Below the pieces are notes generated by a model. That model was given only the letters and a program-made list of their open reading frames with translations, had not been told where the DNA came from and did no database searches. Source: Neckera pumila (lineage: Eukaryota; Streptophyta; Bryopsida; Hypnales; Neckeraceae). From it: a stretch of DNA of 64,000 bases. Positions 49,401-62,821 of this stretch are shown in pieces. The position numbers and the translations under genes are program-made. The stretch covers positions 8,510,065-8,574,064 of the forward strand of contig OZ018416.1 in the NCBI GenBank assembly GCA_963969595.1, read 5' to 3'. The stretch's first letter is position 1. The number at the start of each line of letters is the position of its first letter.

Positions 49401-52400
49401 GAAACAAACTCGAAATAGGATACAAGACTACTAGAGATCATTGGCTGAAGCTAATGAAGCTACTCGTGATCATGTTATGTGAAGGTGGTCAACTGTACAG
49501 TCTAGCATTGAACAAATACAAGTTTGGAAAGACACGAAGTTGAGACATCAAGCATGAAAAGAGCCACGGACGTCTGATTCAGTAAGCTTCAAGTAGCCTT
49601 CGTTAAAAGTAGAAAATTTTATGCATATCTGGTGAAGGACTTAAAAGTGGCTCAAGTATTGATACCAATAAGGGCCTCGAATACATCGGCAATTGTCTTT
49701 CCTTGCAAGGGTGTCCCAGTGCGCCGTGGCCGCTTTGGAACAATTCTTGGATGAACTTCGATGTCTTCAGCGTCGATGGTTTCTGCGCAGAATTCATAAG
49801 TACGCCCTGGTGCAGCCCAGTCCTCTGGAGAGAATTGGCTATCTCGTATGTAGTTCTTGTGATCAGCCAACACAATAACATTTGAGATCTTCATAGTAAA
49901 AGCTCCTCTAGAGAATATCAAAATATAAATATAAAGAATATAGGGATGTTAGTGTAATTGGAAATTATGCATATTTGAAAGCAAGTTAAATCCATTTCCA
50001 ACCCTGCTTCTAAATCGATCAGCTACACTACTCCCTCTTGTTTGTGTAGATGAGAGTAATTTCTATATCCTAAACTAACTGAACATTACATGCTTCAGCT
50101 GCCTCAAATGTAGCAAACACCCAAGACTTGAGAATCATGTACTCGATAGTTAAAGTACATCATCCATATCACCCATGTACAGACCAATCAATGTGAAGTG
50201 CAATATCCTCATAGCTGGTACTTACCATTAAACTCCGCTCTCTGCCAAGTCTCTCAAGCGTTGCATTGCAAATACGAGCCGTGCGTAACTTCGAAAGTTT
50301 GCCTTCCTGCATTTTGTTGTGAACAAGAAAGAGACGCTCACTAACAGAAACTTCTAGGAAGGCGTCACCGAGCAATTCTAAGCTTTCCAAACTGAAGCCC
50401 TCTCCGCACTTGCTTGTTGTTATTGCCTCCAGCATCTGCTCAAGGTCAGACATTTAGCTTTGTCAAATAAGAGCATACTGAAAGGTGCCTGAAACGGGTT
50501 TCAAAAGTAAAGGGTGTTTACATGAATAATGATTCATGAATTATAGAATACTATGTAAAGAAGACGTCCAAAACAAGCTTAACGCAGTTATATATGTCAC
50601 GTATAAAATCACCAGATGTGCAGGCACTGGAGAAGCTCCAGGGTGTGATAGTGGAAGAGTTCGCCGCAGCTGCAAAGCAAGAAGAAGCCCTTCAAGACGA
50701 TGCATGAAAGAAGGTAACAAAGAGACTGCGTTCGTCAAGGGACACGATAGCCCTTTCACCCTTATTCTGCACAGCTCCAGCGGCAGCTCCACCAGTTGCT
50801 CGACAGCTCCACCAAGCTCTTCGGCAGCTATAAAACGTCACCGTGGCACCTCAGGCATTCATCCTTGAAACACACGTTGAACCTAAAACTGTCAAACTAT
50901 TATGGACAATTACGTATACATCCAGTCCCAAAGTCGACAAACACGACAAATTTGTAGCAGATGGAAGTCAAAGAGCACCAAACCTGGGGGGTTGACTATA
51001 ATTAAGAGATTGCGAACTTTCCTCAATCGCTTGGCTTCCAACATTAGTTGAGTAACAAATTGTAATTCCGTATTATGCCTGCAGTATAAGTGATAGAAGC
51101 ATAAAAATTATAAAATTGTCCCAAAATAGCGTCATCCAGAATCAAACTCAGATCACAACAAAATTCAATAATCGCAAGCAAAACGTCAAACAGTTCAAAC
51201 CAGAACTAGACTAAAGGAGAGAAAGTTAACGTACTCTCTCTCATAATAATCTTTATAAGATTTGTCCTTGGGGTCCTTCATTCTCATGGGACTCTCAGCA
51301 GTCAGATTAGGAATGAGCTCCCGTGCACAATAAAGCCATTCTTTGACCGCTGTATTGTGCATAGTTTGGACTAATGAATTAGTGATGTCATTGACGGGTA
51401 CATATCCATCAAATAATCTGACTAAAGAACTTCCAAGAATCTCAGGAGGAACGCCGTCAGGAGTAAAGTACTCCACATCCGATATCACTTTCTCGATAGA
51501 ATCCCAGTCAACTAACAAGGACGACGACTCTTGCTTCTCTTTCAGAGGAAGCAGAAGATAAAAACGATGAGGACTCCAGTCGCCAGATTTTTTGATACCA
51601 GGCTTGTGATCTAAAACAGCACTGAAGACACTCTCTTGAAATAGCTTTGCACTCCCTAGCTGCACCCAACCATACCTTGTAAGCAATAATTAAACGTAGT
51701 AAAGCTTGTCACATTTACCCTCCTATCTGGCCTCAGTAAAGCCGAGACTCTACTCTAGTAAGGCAGACTTCAATCAGACATGTAAGAATATAAGATACGT
51801 CGACCAGTACTCTAGCCTGTGAGATATTTCAAAATGACAAAACTAACTGAAAAAACAATCAAGAGAAAATCAATCTACTTCGCAGAAGAGGCATGAGAAA
51901 ATCGACTGACAATGAGATGGATGTTGATCGACGCAATATACTCTCTGAGTACAAGGACTGCATCTAGAACTTCAGGTATAGATAAGGTGACTACCTAGTA
52001 TATATGATATCCTATCAACTGACGGCACTCACCTGACTAGGGTCGAAAACTACGGTTCCACAGGGTGAACATTTTGCAATCACAAGTCTTCTGTTACGGA
52101 GCTGCAGTTTAACTTCTATAGTCTCAGCCTCGGGTCCTAAATCAGGTTGCAAAAACAATCCAAAATTAACATACTCCCTGTCGTTGGGATTTGCCTCGAA
52201 GGTCACAGCATAAAAATGATATTCTAGGCCATCCAGGGTACCACTGAAAGCATCTGGGATGCTTGGTGAATGTGCCAAGGATGGAAGCTTCTCTGCAAGA
52301 AAATCATTTGTTCAGAATAATGAAAACATGATGGAAATGAAGTGGAGTGAAGTTAAATGAAGCGAGTGAATATACAAGTTCCAACGGTATATGGACCCAA

Positions 52401-55400
52401 GCACCAAGGAGTCACCTGGCACTGAATAAATTTAGATCAAGATACAACGGTGGCTTAGTTCGTCTCATAGTACACTGACCTATGTCCCTTGTTGAGGTTG
52501 GAATATGTGTCTCCAAGGGACACACTGCCTAAGTTTTTAATTGTGCGTCCTGTAAATTAATCTGAATCAATCTGGTTAACATCCCATTTTGAGATAATAT
52601 GAAAAACATAGAACTAATCCTCTACACTTAATTCTTCAGTTTTCCACTGCAAAGCTATTATACGCACCAGAGCAGAGACGATTCAGAACCTAAGCTTGTA
52701 AGATATGCTGACGACAAAAGTTGGTTAACCAAATACAATATTACTACCTTTAACATCCAATCCTGGAACAAACGCATCAAGGGGATTCTCTTCCTCATCA
52801 GATTTGAGTAGAAGGAAATCAGTCAGAGCTCCAGCCTCGTACAGACGTTTGCAAGCCTCCAAGCAAGCAACTCGTTTTGCATCCGTCTGAGAAGGCGTTG
52901 GCCGCCCCTCCGCACTTTGGATTAATGCGTCTGTAGGAAGTTTAACGGTGCATTTCACTCCCCAACTGCCCTCGCTGTAGCGAAACTCAGGCATTGGTGT
53001 GAAAAAACTGCATCAAAAGTGCCTAGTACATTAACAAAAATCGTGAAAGTATTCAGAGAGTTTGGGGACACATATACCAACTTCAAAATGTATGAAAGAC
53101 CACGACTGAGTCAAAGATCAGGACTATAGATCACCTGGACTTGCATTGAATGACAAGAACTAAATCCTACACCCTAAACCTCTATCACATGATCCTCATA
53201 TGATTGCGGATCAAATTTACAACATTTTGGTAATGATGGGCAAGAACACCTGTCATGAGCGAGTCGTGCACAATATTGGTGCAGTAAAGAAACGCTGCAA
53301 AGTGTACTTATCCTCGCTCCCGTACTTTCAACCTCAAAAGTCTCAATTGTTGTGGCTTCAGGTGCTCTAACATCGTCAAAATTTTCAAACCTGCTCAGGA
53401 CTTGCTCCTTCATTGATTCCTCATTGCTCTTGAACTGCTCAAGAAGTTCGAGGTGCTCATTGTTATCCCTAAACACAGAAGCCGATCGATACAACAGAAA
53501 TCAACTGTCTAAGCTTTGAATAAACTTAGGTACACACGTATTAAAGTATCTTAGAATTCTCATACTGACTTGTCATATGCTATTGCAAGAGATCACAGAG
53601 ACCCAACAACCTTAAATACATGTACTTGCTTATAAAGTTAGTCTGGACAATCGAATCAAGCGGGCAAAGTGGCTTGATGCTAAAAATTGTACGATGGTTA
53701 CCTCTCAACAAGATAGACGATGGCAGACTTCAGGCACCGAGCTCGGCCTCTGGATTGAATAAAGCTGCAAGGTGTCTTCGGCAGATCAAATCGAATAACC
53801 AGATGGCAGCTTTGAATGTCAAGCCCTTCTTCTGCTACGTTTGTCGACACCAAGACATTCACCTGTACATTTCCACCATCCTCCCCTCTTACAAATATTA
53901 TCACAAAGTCAACGTTCATGACCGAGAAAACCCGATTCAGGACTTAAAGCAGTTGTCTTCAGGCGTCGTTCCTACAACTGATTGAGCCAAATTAGGCCAA
54001 TTTTGTCCTTTGGTAAGAATTTGATCACCCCAGTAACTAGAAAAAGGAGAGACTAGCAGATTTGCAACAGACTACCTGTACAGTCCAGCCCTTCTTCCAC
54101 CCAAAACATCCTGGGTTCTAATATAGATATTCATCGTCCTCCGCACTAGGGGTCACCGTTAAACATTGACTAACAATCTCCTGAGTCCTAGAAGTATAAA
54201 TGAGCTAGTCCTGTACTACCTACTAACTCGTTTAAAAACATTCCCAAGCAACGAGGCCCTTGCAGAAATTTGCACAATTTGGCAGCGGCCACACCAAAGA
54301 TACCAACCTTGCCATCTCGAAAGGCCTCCACAACATCCTGCTGAACCTTGCGGTTCATAACGTTCAACCCTGCACCTTTTCCAGCTAGTGACTGGAAACG
54401 GAATCCAGGGGATAGAGCTTTGATGCCGCTTAGAAGGCTGGCCAGCACACGTGTTGCAATCTTCCTCTCAACAAATATGATGCACCTCATGTCCTTTGTA
54501 TCCCTGTGGTAGCAATCCTCATTACCTCGGTTCCTTCGCATTATATAAAGGAGATATTCTAGTCAACTATGAATAAAATGAAACCAGCAAAGTGGTGAAG
54601 CAATTCAGTTGCAGAATAACGAAGAGTAAAACAAACCTGTAACGTTCTAGAATGCTAATCAGCGTCTGGACCTTTGAAGAATGATGGTGGGTATCACCTA
54701 ATCCATCACGCACAGCACAAAAGTTGTCATGCATTCTGATGCAGCAGTAGGAAAGCACTGTCACGCTCATCAAAACGAAACTCAGGCGTCTGAAACTTCT
54801 GGAATTGAATAGAATAATAGATCTACAAATTGTCAAAATTTAATCAACTCTACTACACCTCAGAAGCGTGACCAAAGTTTGAAAGTTCAACTCCCACTAA
54901 CTTCGCAGGGATAATTAGAACGCTGCAAATATTCAAGTCTTCCAAAGTAGATAGACGATTGACGCTAAAGGAGACAGGCATTGAGTGGCCAACCTAGAGA
55001 TTTTAACGAATTTAGAGTACGGAGAGTTCCGTGAAGAAAGGCCTCCTTGCTCTCCGACTTCACATCTAGCTCAGTGGCAGAATCCTTGTCATACTTGTGG
55101 AGGAGCAAGTTCACTGCCTGGAATGTAGCAGACACCAAAGATCAGTCAAATACATACTGATCTTTGTGTAGAAATTATAATCAATTAAAAGTTGCAGTTC
55201 AACCCAACGACGACGATGTAGCATATTATATATACGAACAATCAGAATAGCTTTGAGCATGAAACTCCTGGTCGCAGGGAAATAACTCCATATTCTTTCC
55301 AGATGTGTTGCAAAGGTTATTAACTATATTAATTTTTCTGGCCAATACGTGGAAGCTGAGAATAATGAACCTGACGTACATCACACTCAATCGAATAACT

Positions 55401-58400
55401 CTTTCATATTTGTATATCTTCATAAAAATTTCCTGCAGACGTAATGCAGATATCTTCAACATGCTAACTAAAGATGAAGGCGTACAATTGTGGCATACTT
55501 TACGACATTTTTTAGCTGCATTTGAGATGTTTATTTAAACCCTTGCGAGGAAAATAAGTTCAAGCCTCAATGTCGTTCAGGGAAGCATTATAATAGTGCT
55601 TATCATTATATTCCTAGCAGATTGCCGGGCTACCTTATTATCATAAGTTATAAAAAATAAAAAATCATCGTGTTTCAGTTTGGAATTATTTTCTGATCTG
55701 GGGTTTAACGACGGAGTCAAGCGTGGGCTACAAAAACAATGCGCAAGAGGTCAGATTGTAACTTCATAAGCGCATCGAGTACCAAGCTCGCTTCCACAAT
55801 AATGAAGGGAATTATAGAGCTTCTCAATATTTTTCACTGTCTTCCGTTCCGCATTGGTGCATACATCACCAAGCATCACTCCTTCACACCTCGATGCACC
55901 CAATACATTCTTAATGCACTGTCCACGAGAAACGAAAAAAATCTTACCGAACAGGACATTATGAAAGAAAACAATAGCCAAATAAAATCCAACATACATA
56001 TCAAGCTTGTAATTCAAGGAGCATACTCATTAGCTGAAGATCACCAACAAAATGAAATTCCAGCTGATCTAAATGAATGCCAATCAAATGCTAGAGAAGC
56101 TCCAACTTCGATGTAGAGTTCTGAGTTTTATGATCCAAATGAACTTAAGACAAAGAAAACGATAAAGAAAGGCAGTCAAACTGTGAGAAATAAAGCATAC
56201 CTCATTTTTGAGATGTAAGAGTGACCGAGTGAATTGTTGAGGAACAGGATTTGTCGTTTCCGTAGGTTCGTAATATGTAAACTCAGCAAGAGGACGGGGA
56301 GCAAAATCCGATCCCTCCTTCACAGTATGCAACTGCAGGATATTAACCAATGTAAGCGAATATGAATACTCTGCAAGAGGTGGCAACCACAAAAACATAA
56401 CCCCAAAACGCACTGTACCTTCGCGTGCAGCATACGCTCAATTTTATCCAACTCCTTTTCTATCCTTTGTCCTTGACGATCAACTGAACAGCTCAATCCC
56501 AACATATCATATTAGGAAACAGAGGGAATTTCGTCAAGAAATTTTGAAAACGAACTGGCACCTTAGAATTCCAAGTGATCATAGGAGTGTTCTTCACATT
56601 CTCATGTGGAAGAACCGTCCAACAAGTAAATGTAAAGCACATCAAAAGCATCAAAAGAAAACAAACGTGGTTGGTCGGAGCAAGCTTACAAACAAAGGTA
56701 CTCAAATAGGATATAATAAACTATATTCGGCAAAACTAGAAGAACCAAAAGGGGTTGAACATAACTAGTAGAATCAACGCATGGTCCTGTAATACACACG
56801 AAGCTCACAAGTTCGATTAACAGCAAATCTCATATCTCAGAGAAAAACTTGTTACTTCTACAATAGGAAAAGCGATAAAGATTCGAAATACGTGCAATGC
56901 CCTCATGGCTATACCTTTCCCATGAAAGGGAGACGCTGTCATCCCTAGTATACGAGGAAGCTTGTAAGAATCGTCCTTGCTCCGTGGATGGTAAAATTCC
57001 TACCGAGCAATCCAAACAGAGATGGAAGCAAATAAATTGAACACTCTCGTGATGGCAGCTGAATGTCACTTAATATACTTCAAGAATTTAGTAATGATGG
57101 CATCAACGAAGAATGTAGTTTCTAAAGCTGACTTCATCCAGTGCTAGAGGCTGAGAAAAGGAAGAATTGATGGAGTACCTGCATAATACATGCATAAGGG
57201 TGTCGCTTGTCTGCATGATGGCACTCATCGAAAATGAGAAGCTCTATGCAGTCCATTCTCATGAAGCAGTGATGAAGATTCTGTAGCAGAATTGCTGGAG
57301 TCATTACAAATACCTGCAAAACCACATGGATTAATGTCACATATACTGCGTAAGTACGACTCCTGACGGTCTACATTAGCGAGTGCACCTCAAAATAGTT
57401 TACAGTTAATAGAATCGCTTGGCAAAAAATAGCAACAGCAGTGTCACGCCTCTGGACTTCCATATTCAAAAACGACCATGACGATAAAAGGCGGCCAGTA
57501 GATTAATCGAAGCCAATAGATTTGACATTCCTTACATTCCATATGATAGACAAGCAATTCACAGAGCACGTACAGCATACTTCGAGAACGGCTATTGAGC
57601 GGAAAGGGAAGTGCAATACCTCTTTCTTCTCAAGCTCTGCCTCCCATGTCTCAGATTTCCAGGCATCAATATTCATCTCTCCATAATACGTCCCAACTTT
57701 TAAGTTCGTGTTCTGTTTAATAACTTTTGCTTGCTGTCCCACCACCAATCCACACGAATTTCTCAGAACTACACAGAACGACATCAAGCCATTCGGCTCA
57801 AGCGCAATGCCATGAACCCTACATACAGGAATCAGGGGTTTTACAAGTACTAAATATTTCAAGAACAAAATGAACCACAACTTGAATATGCTAAGACATT
57901 ATCACGGTACCTGCTGAACGAGCGACACATTTGGGCAGAGGAAGACGGCAATTCGTGTGCTAGGCTTCCGGATGACATCAGCGATGTGCAATAATAACAT
58001 CACAGCTATGTGCGTTTTTCCGCTTCCTGTCTCCAGATACACAATTGAATTCTCCTCCTTTGCTTGCTCAAGCAAAGTAAGCTGATAACTGCAACCCCCG
58101 AAATTCAAAGCATCCACCCAAATTCAACATTCGCAGTACCATGCCAAAGCACTGAATACACAGTACCGTCGACAGCCAACTCTGAATACCAATAATTATA
58201 TCCAATCTACTTCAGGCAACTCGGACTTACCGCGCACATCATTACAAAAGTTTAAATACTCAATTGCAATAAATTCGATGGCTCTAATGTGATGGAAATT
58301 TAAAACTGAAGCACGATTCTAAACACAAATTGCCAGTCACGCCACTCACAACAATTCATGAGAAAATTCTAAAACAATAATTTCCTCAGCTCTGTAATTT

Positions 58401-58815
58401 TCCACACGAGGCCAAAAGCACTGCGCCGCATCCCCTCAGCTCAACCCCTGAAACCCTAAACTAAAGGCACTAGTAAATGCTCCGCTTCAGCTAACGCAGC
58501 AAGTGACTAAAAAATTCACAAAAAAATCACACCGTTCTAGTTCTCCGAGACGCCTCCAATGTCAACACAAACTTCGAATTACGATGCCTACTCCCGACTC
58601 GACATCAGATTCCGAAATGTTCCACTAACACAGTCCGTCTATCACACACAGAAGCCTCGATCAGCAATGGTGACGAGAGAAAATACGACTGTCGGTGGAA
58701 AAGCAATTTAAAAAACTCACCTGCGAGGAATCATGACATCAGGAGGGACATGAACGACTTCCTTTTCTTTGGAATCGGAAGGCGGAGCTTCCGCTGCTGC
58801 AGTGGAGCTCGTCAT
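46446..58815 (-). CDS. DCL4: Dicer-like ribonuclease, DCL2/DCL4 type, complete
   Basis: It cuts long dsRNA into small RNAs. I join 24 exons on the minus strand in frame, 1769 residues: 58815-58721, 58088-57911, 57733-57620, 57313-57179, 56999-56915, 56483-56419, 56332-56201, 55117-54994, 54757-54637, 54503-54308, 53862-53702, 53468-53250, 53007-52748, 52292-52033, 51659-51235, 51078-50984, 50827-50613, 50435-50226, 49855-49666, 49356-49106, 48993-48709, 48449-48117, 47785-47554, 47374-46446. Domains: helicase with GSGKT (53-57), DECH (158-161), GMTAS (193-197) and QSRGRAR (451-457); DUF283 (~515-615); PAZ (~630-850); RNase IIIa with ELLGD (980-984) and DVFE; RNase IIIb with EFLGD (1180-1184) and DLVE; dsRBD (~1317-1382); then a Ser-rich tail. 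All eight catalytic acidic residues are present. [19 protein letters not shown] favours DCL4 over DCL2; DCL2 cannot be excluded. The 54994/54757 junction is the weakest. Confidence 0.9.
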
Positions 58816-59300
58816 GATCACCTTGTGGAATGAACAGCAAGCAACAAAAAATGGCGATCAAGACACAATAGGAAACCGCATAGATCGAAAAGTGAGGAGA
58901 ATCGATTGTGAGAGAAAGGCGAGTGGACTAAAAAGCATCGGTGTGAAACCAGGCGACGGGAGCGTCAGAAATTGGCTGGAGATACGAAAGGGAGGCTGCG
59001 CAGACCAGCGAGAAAGGTGGCCATCTCTGGAGCAAGTCGGAGACTCGGAGAAGACGAGGCAGAGTCTTGAGGAAGACGAAGATGGGCAGCAGCAACATTC
59101 ATCCATAAATATCATTCATCCTTGAGTACCAGTACAAGGCGTGGTTTGCCGCCAGGGCTACTATACCCTTACCTAGGCTACACGGACTAAATTCCTTAGA
59201 GCTCTCCTAAGATGAGTAGCCTATAACCATTCTGGTCTCAATTCCGAGGTTCCGCCCGTATTCCCCGAGGGTACAGTTAAAGATCGAAAATGTACACCAT
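58816..59300. promoter_or_regulatory. 5' leader and promoter region of the Dicer-like gene
   Basis: Sequence upstream of the ATG at 58815 has gene-like composition to about 59.1 kb, consistent with a 5' leader on the minus strand. I see no convincing TATA box. The opposing open frames at 58769-59125 and 58858-59115 are low-complexity and lack motifs. Confidence 0.35.
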
Positions 59301-59309
59301 ATGTACATG

Positions 59310-60028
59310 AGAATCAATACCTTAAATGAGGCTGTTTGTTTGTTTTGTTTTGTTTGTAGCGTGGACAACTTCCTAACCGTGCCTCCCCCGGCCGTGTGCT
59401 TGGTACCGTCCGAAGGCTCTCGCCGAGGAGGGGTGCACCGGCTTGGTTTCGTGGGGTTTGGAGCGGTGGTGCAAAAATTATTGAATTTCAAAGTATTTAT
59501 TGATTAAAAAATTAGAAAATTACTTTTACTTTGATTTTGGTGGCGTTCTTGGTACTGGGAGTGGAACCAGGAGTAGAACTGGGAGTAGAATCGGAAGTAG
59601 AACCAGGAGTAGATGAAAATTGGGCCAACGGCACAGGGTCACACTAGTCAATACCTTAAATGAGGCTATTTGTTTGTTTGTTTGTTTTGTTTTGTTTTGT
59701 TTTGTTTTGTTTGTAGCGTGGACAACTTCTTGACCGTGCGTCCCCCGGCCGTGTGCTTGGTACCGTCGGAAAGCTCTTGTCAAGGAGGGGTGCACCGGCT
59801 TGGTTTTGTGGCGTTTGGAGCGGTGGTGCAAAAGTTATTGAATTTCAAAGTATTTATTGATTAAAAAATTAGAAAATTACTTTTACTTTGATTTTGGTGG
59901 CATTCTTGCTACTGGGAGTGGAACCGGGAGTAGAACTGGAAGTAGAATCGGAAGTAGAACCAGGAGTGGAACCGGGAGTGGAATCGGGAGTAGATGAAAA
60001 TTGGGCCAACGGCACAGGGTCACACTAG
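59310..60028. repeat. Tandem duplication (~345- and ~379-bp units) with internal minisatellite
   Basis: Two copies (about 59310-59648 and 59650-60028) each start with ATACCTTAAATGAGGCT and a TTTGT(T) run. They continue through GCGTGGACAACTTC and CGGCCGTGTGCTTGGTACCGTC and end CAACGGCACAGGGTCACACTAG. Each contains a ~12-bp minisatellite (GGAGTRGAAYCR units), which differs in copy number between them. High similarity points to a recent duplication. The minus-strand LLPVLLPVPLPV frames are a by-product of the minisatellite. Confidence 0.85.
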
Positions 60029-62472
60029 TGGAATTGGAATTTGAGTGGTGAAGGGTCACTTTAACACAACCTTGTAACATTGCCGTGGACATTAAGTGTC
60101 CGATGATTGACATAGAATCTTTGCATATAGGACAAGAAGTGTGATTGTTCATCCTTGGAATTTTGTGCAAGAAGTTAAGGCCTTGCATAGTAGTGTGACC
60201 TCAAATGAATATATTTGGTTTTATTAAAGTAGATGATGCACATTGTATCAAAAAGAATGATTTCCGTAGAGACCAACCCGTCTTTACAGGGTTAAAAGGT
60301 AAATGGGTGTCCCTGTAAAACCATCCCTTTTCATTATTGTGTAAATCACTGGCTTAACAAATTACAGAAACACTCATTGAAAGTTTAACTATTATAAAAG
60401 ACTCCTTTTTTCACAACAAAATTCCGAGGATGAATAGTTGAACTTCTATCCTACTAGAAGAATTTTGTCATCCATCAGATGTCCAAGGTCCCTATCAACA
60501 TTTAAGCTCTCTCATTAAATTATAGGCTCTCTGTTTTATTTTGTTTTGTTAAATGGTTACGGTGAAGTCTCTAGAACCGTACATACCCTGGTTGCATTCT
60601 TGGTATCATTGAAAAGCTCTGTGCAAGGACGGGTGTACGGGCTATGTTTCATGGCGTTTTGAAATATGGTAGAAAAGATGTTGAATTTCAAAATTTTATG
60701 AATTAGAAAATTAGAAAATTATTTTTATTTTTATTTTATTATTGTATACTATGGCAACGGCACCTGGCACATTAATTTATATGAAAGCATCACAATTCTA
60801 GGAATGTTTTCAATTCAGAACTTCCCCTTCTTTTACAATTGTACTATTATACCTTCTTAAATTGAATTGCAAATTTAACATTGAAGGAAAGAAAGTGTAA
60901 ACATTAAGAGAGATTTGAGGGCATAGGAGGGCTATTTCGGCCCATTCTCCAATCTGGCTAGATCTGTGAACAGCTGGTACGGGCTGTCAGAAAAAAAGAA
61001 AAAAAAGAAAAAAGAAAAAAAGAAAAGAAAATTTCTCCCAAATATCATTTCAGGCCAATTTTTTTTTTTTTTTCAAAAATATTGTGGCACTCTCTTGACC
61101 ACATCAGCCAACAGCTTTCCTACGTGGGAACGCTACGAGAACGCAGGATAACTCGCGGGCTCTTTGAGCTTTCCTGCATGGGAACACCTCCATATTATCA
61201 TGGAAATTTGTCATTCATAAAAAATTTGTTATACTAGAATTTACACAAGACCACATAATTCTCTTGCAAGAAATATTTTTTTTTGTATATTGCCTAGAAC
61301 ATAATCTTTGTAGGCCACATTCATTTTTCATTGGAATTGCATGTGGCACCCTTTTAACCCCTTGAAAATTAGGCATTCAAATTTGTACTATTGAATAGTA
61401 AGAACTTCTTCATTTGCAACTTGAAATGGATGAAATTTTTTCTAAGATTCTACTATCAATTACCTTTTTTTTTTTTTGATGAAGCATACACTATCATAAA
61501 ATAAAAAATGAAAAAATATGGGAAATAACCATTTGTTGGAGACAATTGTTTAGCCCTAACTTGAAGTTATTGAATGGAAAGAATAAATGGAAATGAATGC
61601 ATGTTAAAAATATGTTTGTATCAAACATTCATTCAAATTGTCTTTTTATATGCTTTTTTATTGTCATGCACTTACTATAGAAATCAATTCCAAATAACAT
61701 CCTACTAACAAAAGTGCAAAGGCAAATGACAAAGATGGCTCATGGCCAAATTGTATTGCATGCATTAGGAGGTCATTGAACCCACAAAGGGCCCGCTTCA
61801 TACCACAAAAATTTGGGTGGGAAAAGCCTCCTCAACTCAATAATGGGGCCAAAAATTGCATGATGGGCTCAAAAGTACGTTGTGATTACCCAAGCCATGT
61901 GGCCACTAAATTTATGATGGCTTAGTCATGGAAGGTGGCTAGTAGACACCTCCCACAAGTCTCTACATGCGAAGTTGCCACAATCAATCTTTAGTATTCC
62001 TACATGGTTGTACTAATGATGATGTGGACAATTTTATACTCACGTCATTTAGTGTTAAAATTAGTGAGAAATATCAAGGCCTTTCTTGGTTCAATTTCCT
62101 TCTAATGGCAACACAGAGCAAGCCATGAGGTCTTCATCCCATATTTGTCTACTATTCTTTATATTAATATTTTTGATAAACAATCTTACTTTGTTTGGTC
62201 TCATCAATCTTTACTCCTATACAAGCCTTATAGATTTTTTAATCAAAATTCTTTCAATCAATATTGAAAACATTTTTTAAAAGACAATTTTCTTATCCAA
62301 ATGAATAAACTAAATAAGTTTTTTTTACGTAATTATCTATAAAGCAAATTGCTTTCGACTAAGTAAACAACAATTTGCCCAAAACAATTAAGCTTCTTTA
62401 AACTTCAATTGTTTTTCTACTAAATGAAGTCAATATTGTGCTTTCAAATTTCATAGTTATACAATACAAATG
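60029..62472. other. Spacer with dispersed repeats
   Basis: 60,280-60,480 resembles 21,110-21,340. 60,560-60,760 is a diverged, partial copy of the unit at 59.3-60.0 kb and 0.7-1.0 kb. A TTTTAACCCC end at about 61,353 resembles the TTAA family terminus but has no visible partner. A/G-rich low complexity lies at 60,990-61,030. No gene is seen. Confidence 0.45.
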
Positions 62473-62821
62473 CATTAGAGAAAAAATCAACCCTCCGGAG
62501 GGCCTCTCGAGTTTGACATGCCAAGCTATTTCAAGCTTGGCCTTTTAAGCTGGAAAAGTACCCCTGGTGAGCAATTAGAGTGTATGACTGCTCGCCAAAG
62601 CAGTCAAATTTTTCAAATTTTTTTTTCAAATTTTTTTTAAGATTAATTAAATTTTAATTAAATTTTAATTCATAAATCTGGATTTTTGCGCCACTATCAC
62701 TAAAGTTTCAACTGCGTGAAAATAGGGGAAAAAATAATTTTCTGCCCCTTAAAAACCAAATTTCAAGGTACTAAAGGGGGGCGTAGAGAGGCCCTCCGAA
62801 GGGCTGATTTTTTCTCTAATG
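62473..62821. mobile_element. MITE with 36-bp inverted ends (~349 bp)
   Basis: CATTAGAGAAAAAATCAACC at the left continues into CCTCCGGAGGGCCTCTC; the right end is its inverse with two differences over 36 bp. The CCCTCCGGAGGG part is itself nearly palindromic. The interior is non-coding and AT-rich. No clear target duplication was found. Confidence 0.75.

Noticed and set aside
51195..51240. Broken frame after KDYYEREY in the PAZ-linker exon
   Set aside because: Using the strong donor GTACGT two bases earlier restores the frame with the next exon, so there is no damage.
54720..54790. Frameshift making the Dicer-like gene a pseudogene
   Set aside because: One reading ([17 protein letters not shown] then TGA) suggests a break, but an alternative acceptor at 54758 keeps the frame through to DGLGDT and all other exons are intact.
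58858..59115. 85-codon Ser/Cys-rich frame upstream of the Dicer-like gene
   Set aside because: Low-complexity, in the probable 5' leader, with no homology that I recognise.
59526..60188. Pro/Leu-repeat protein on the minus strand
   Set aside because: It is the translation of the GGAGTRGAAYCR minisatellite and differs between the two tandem copies only by unit number.
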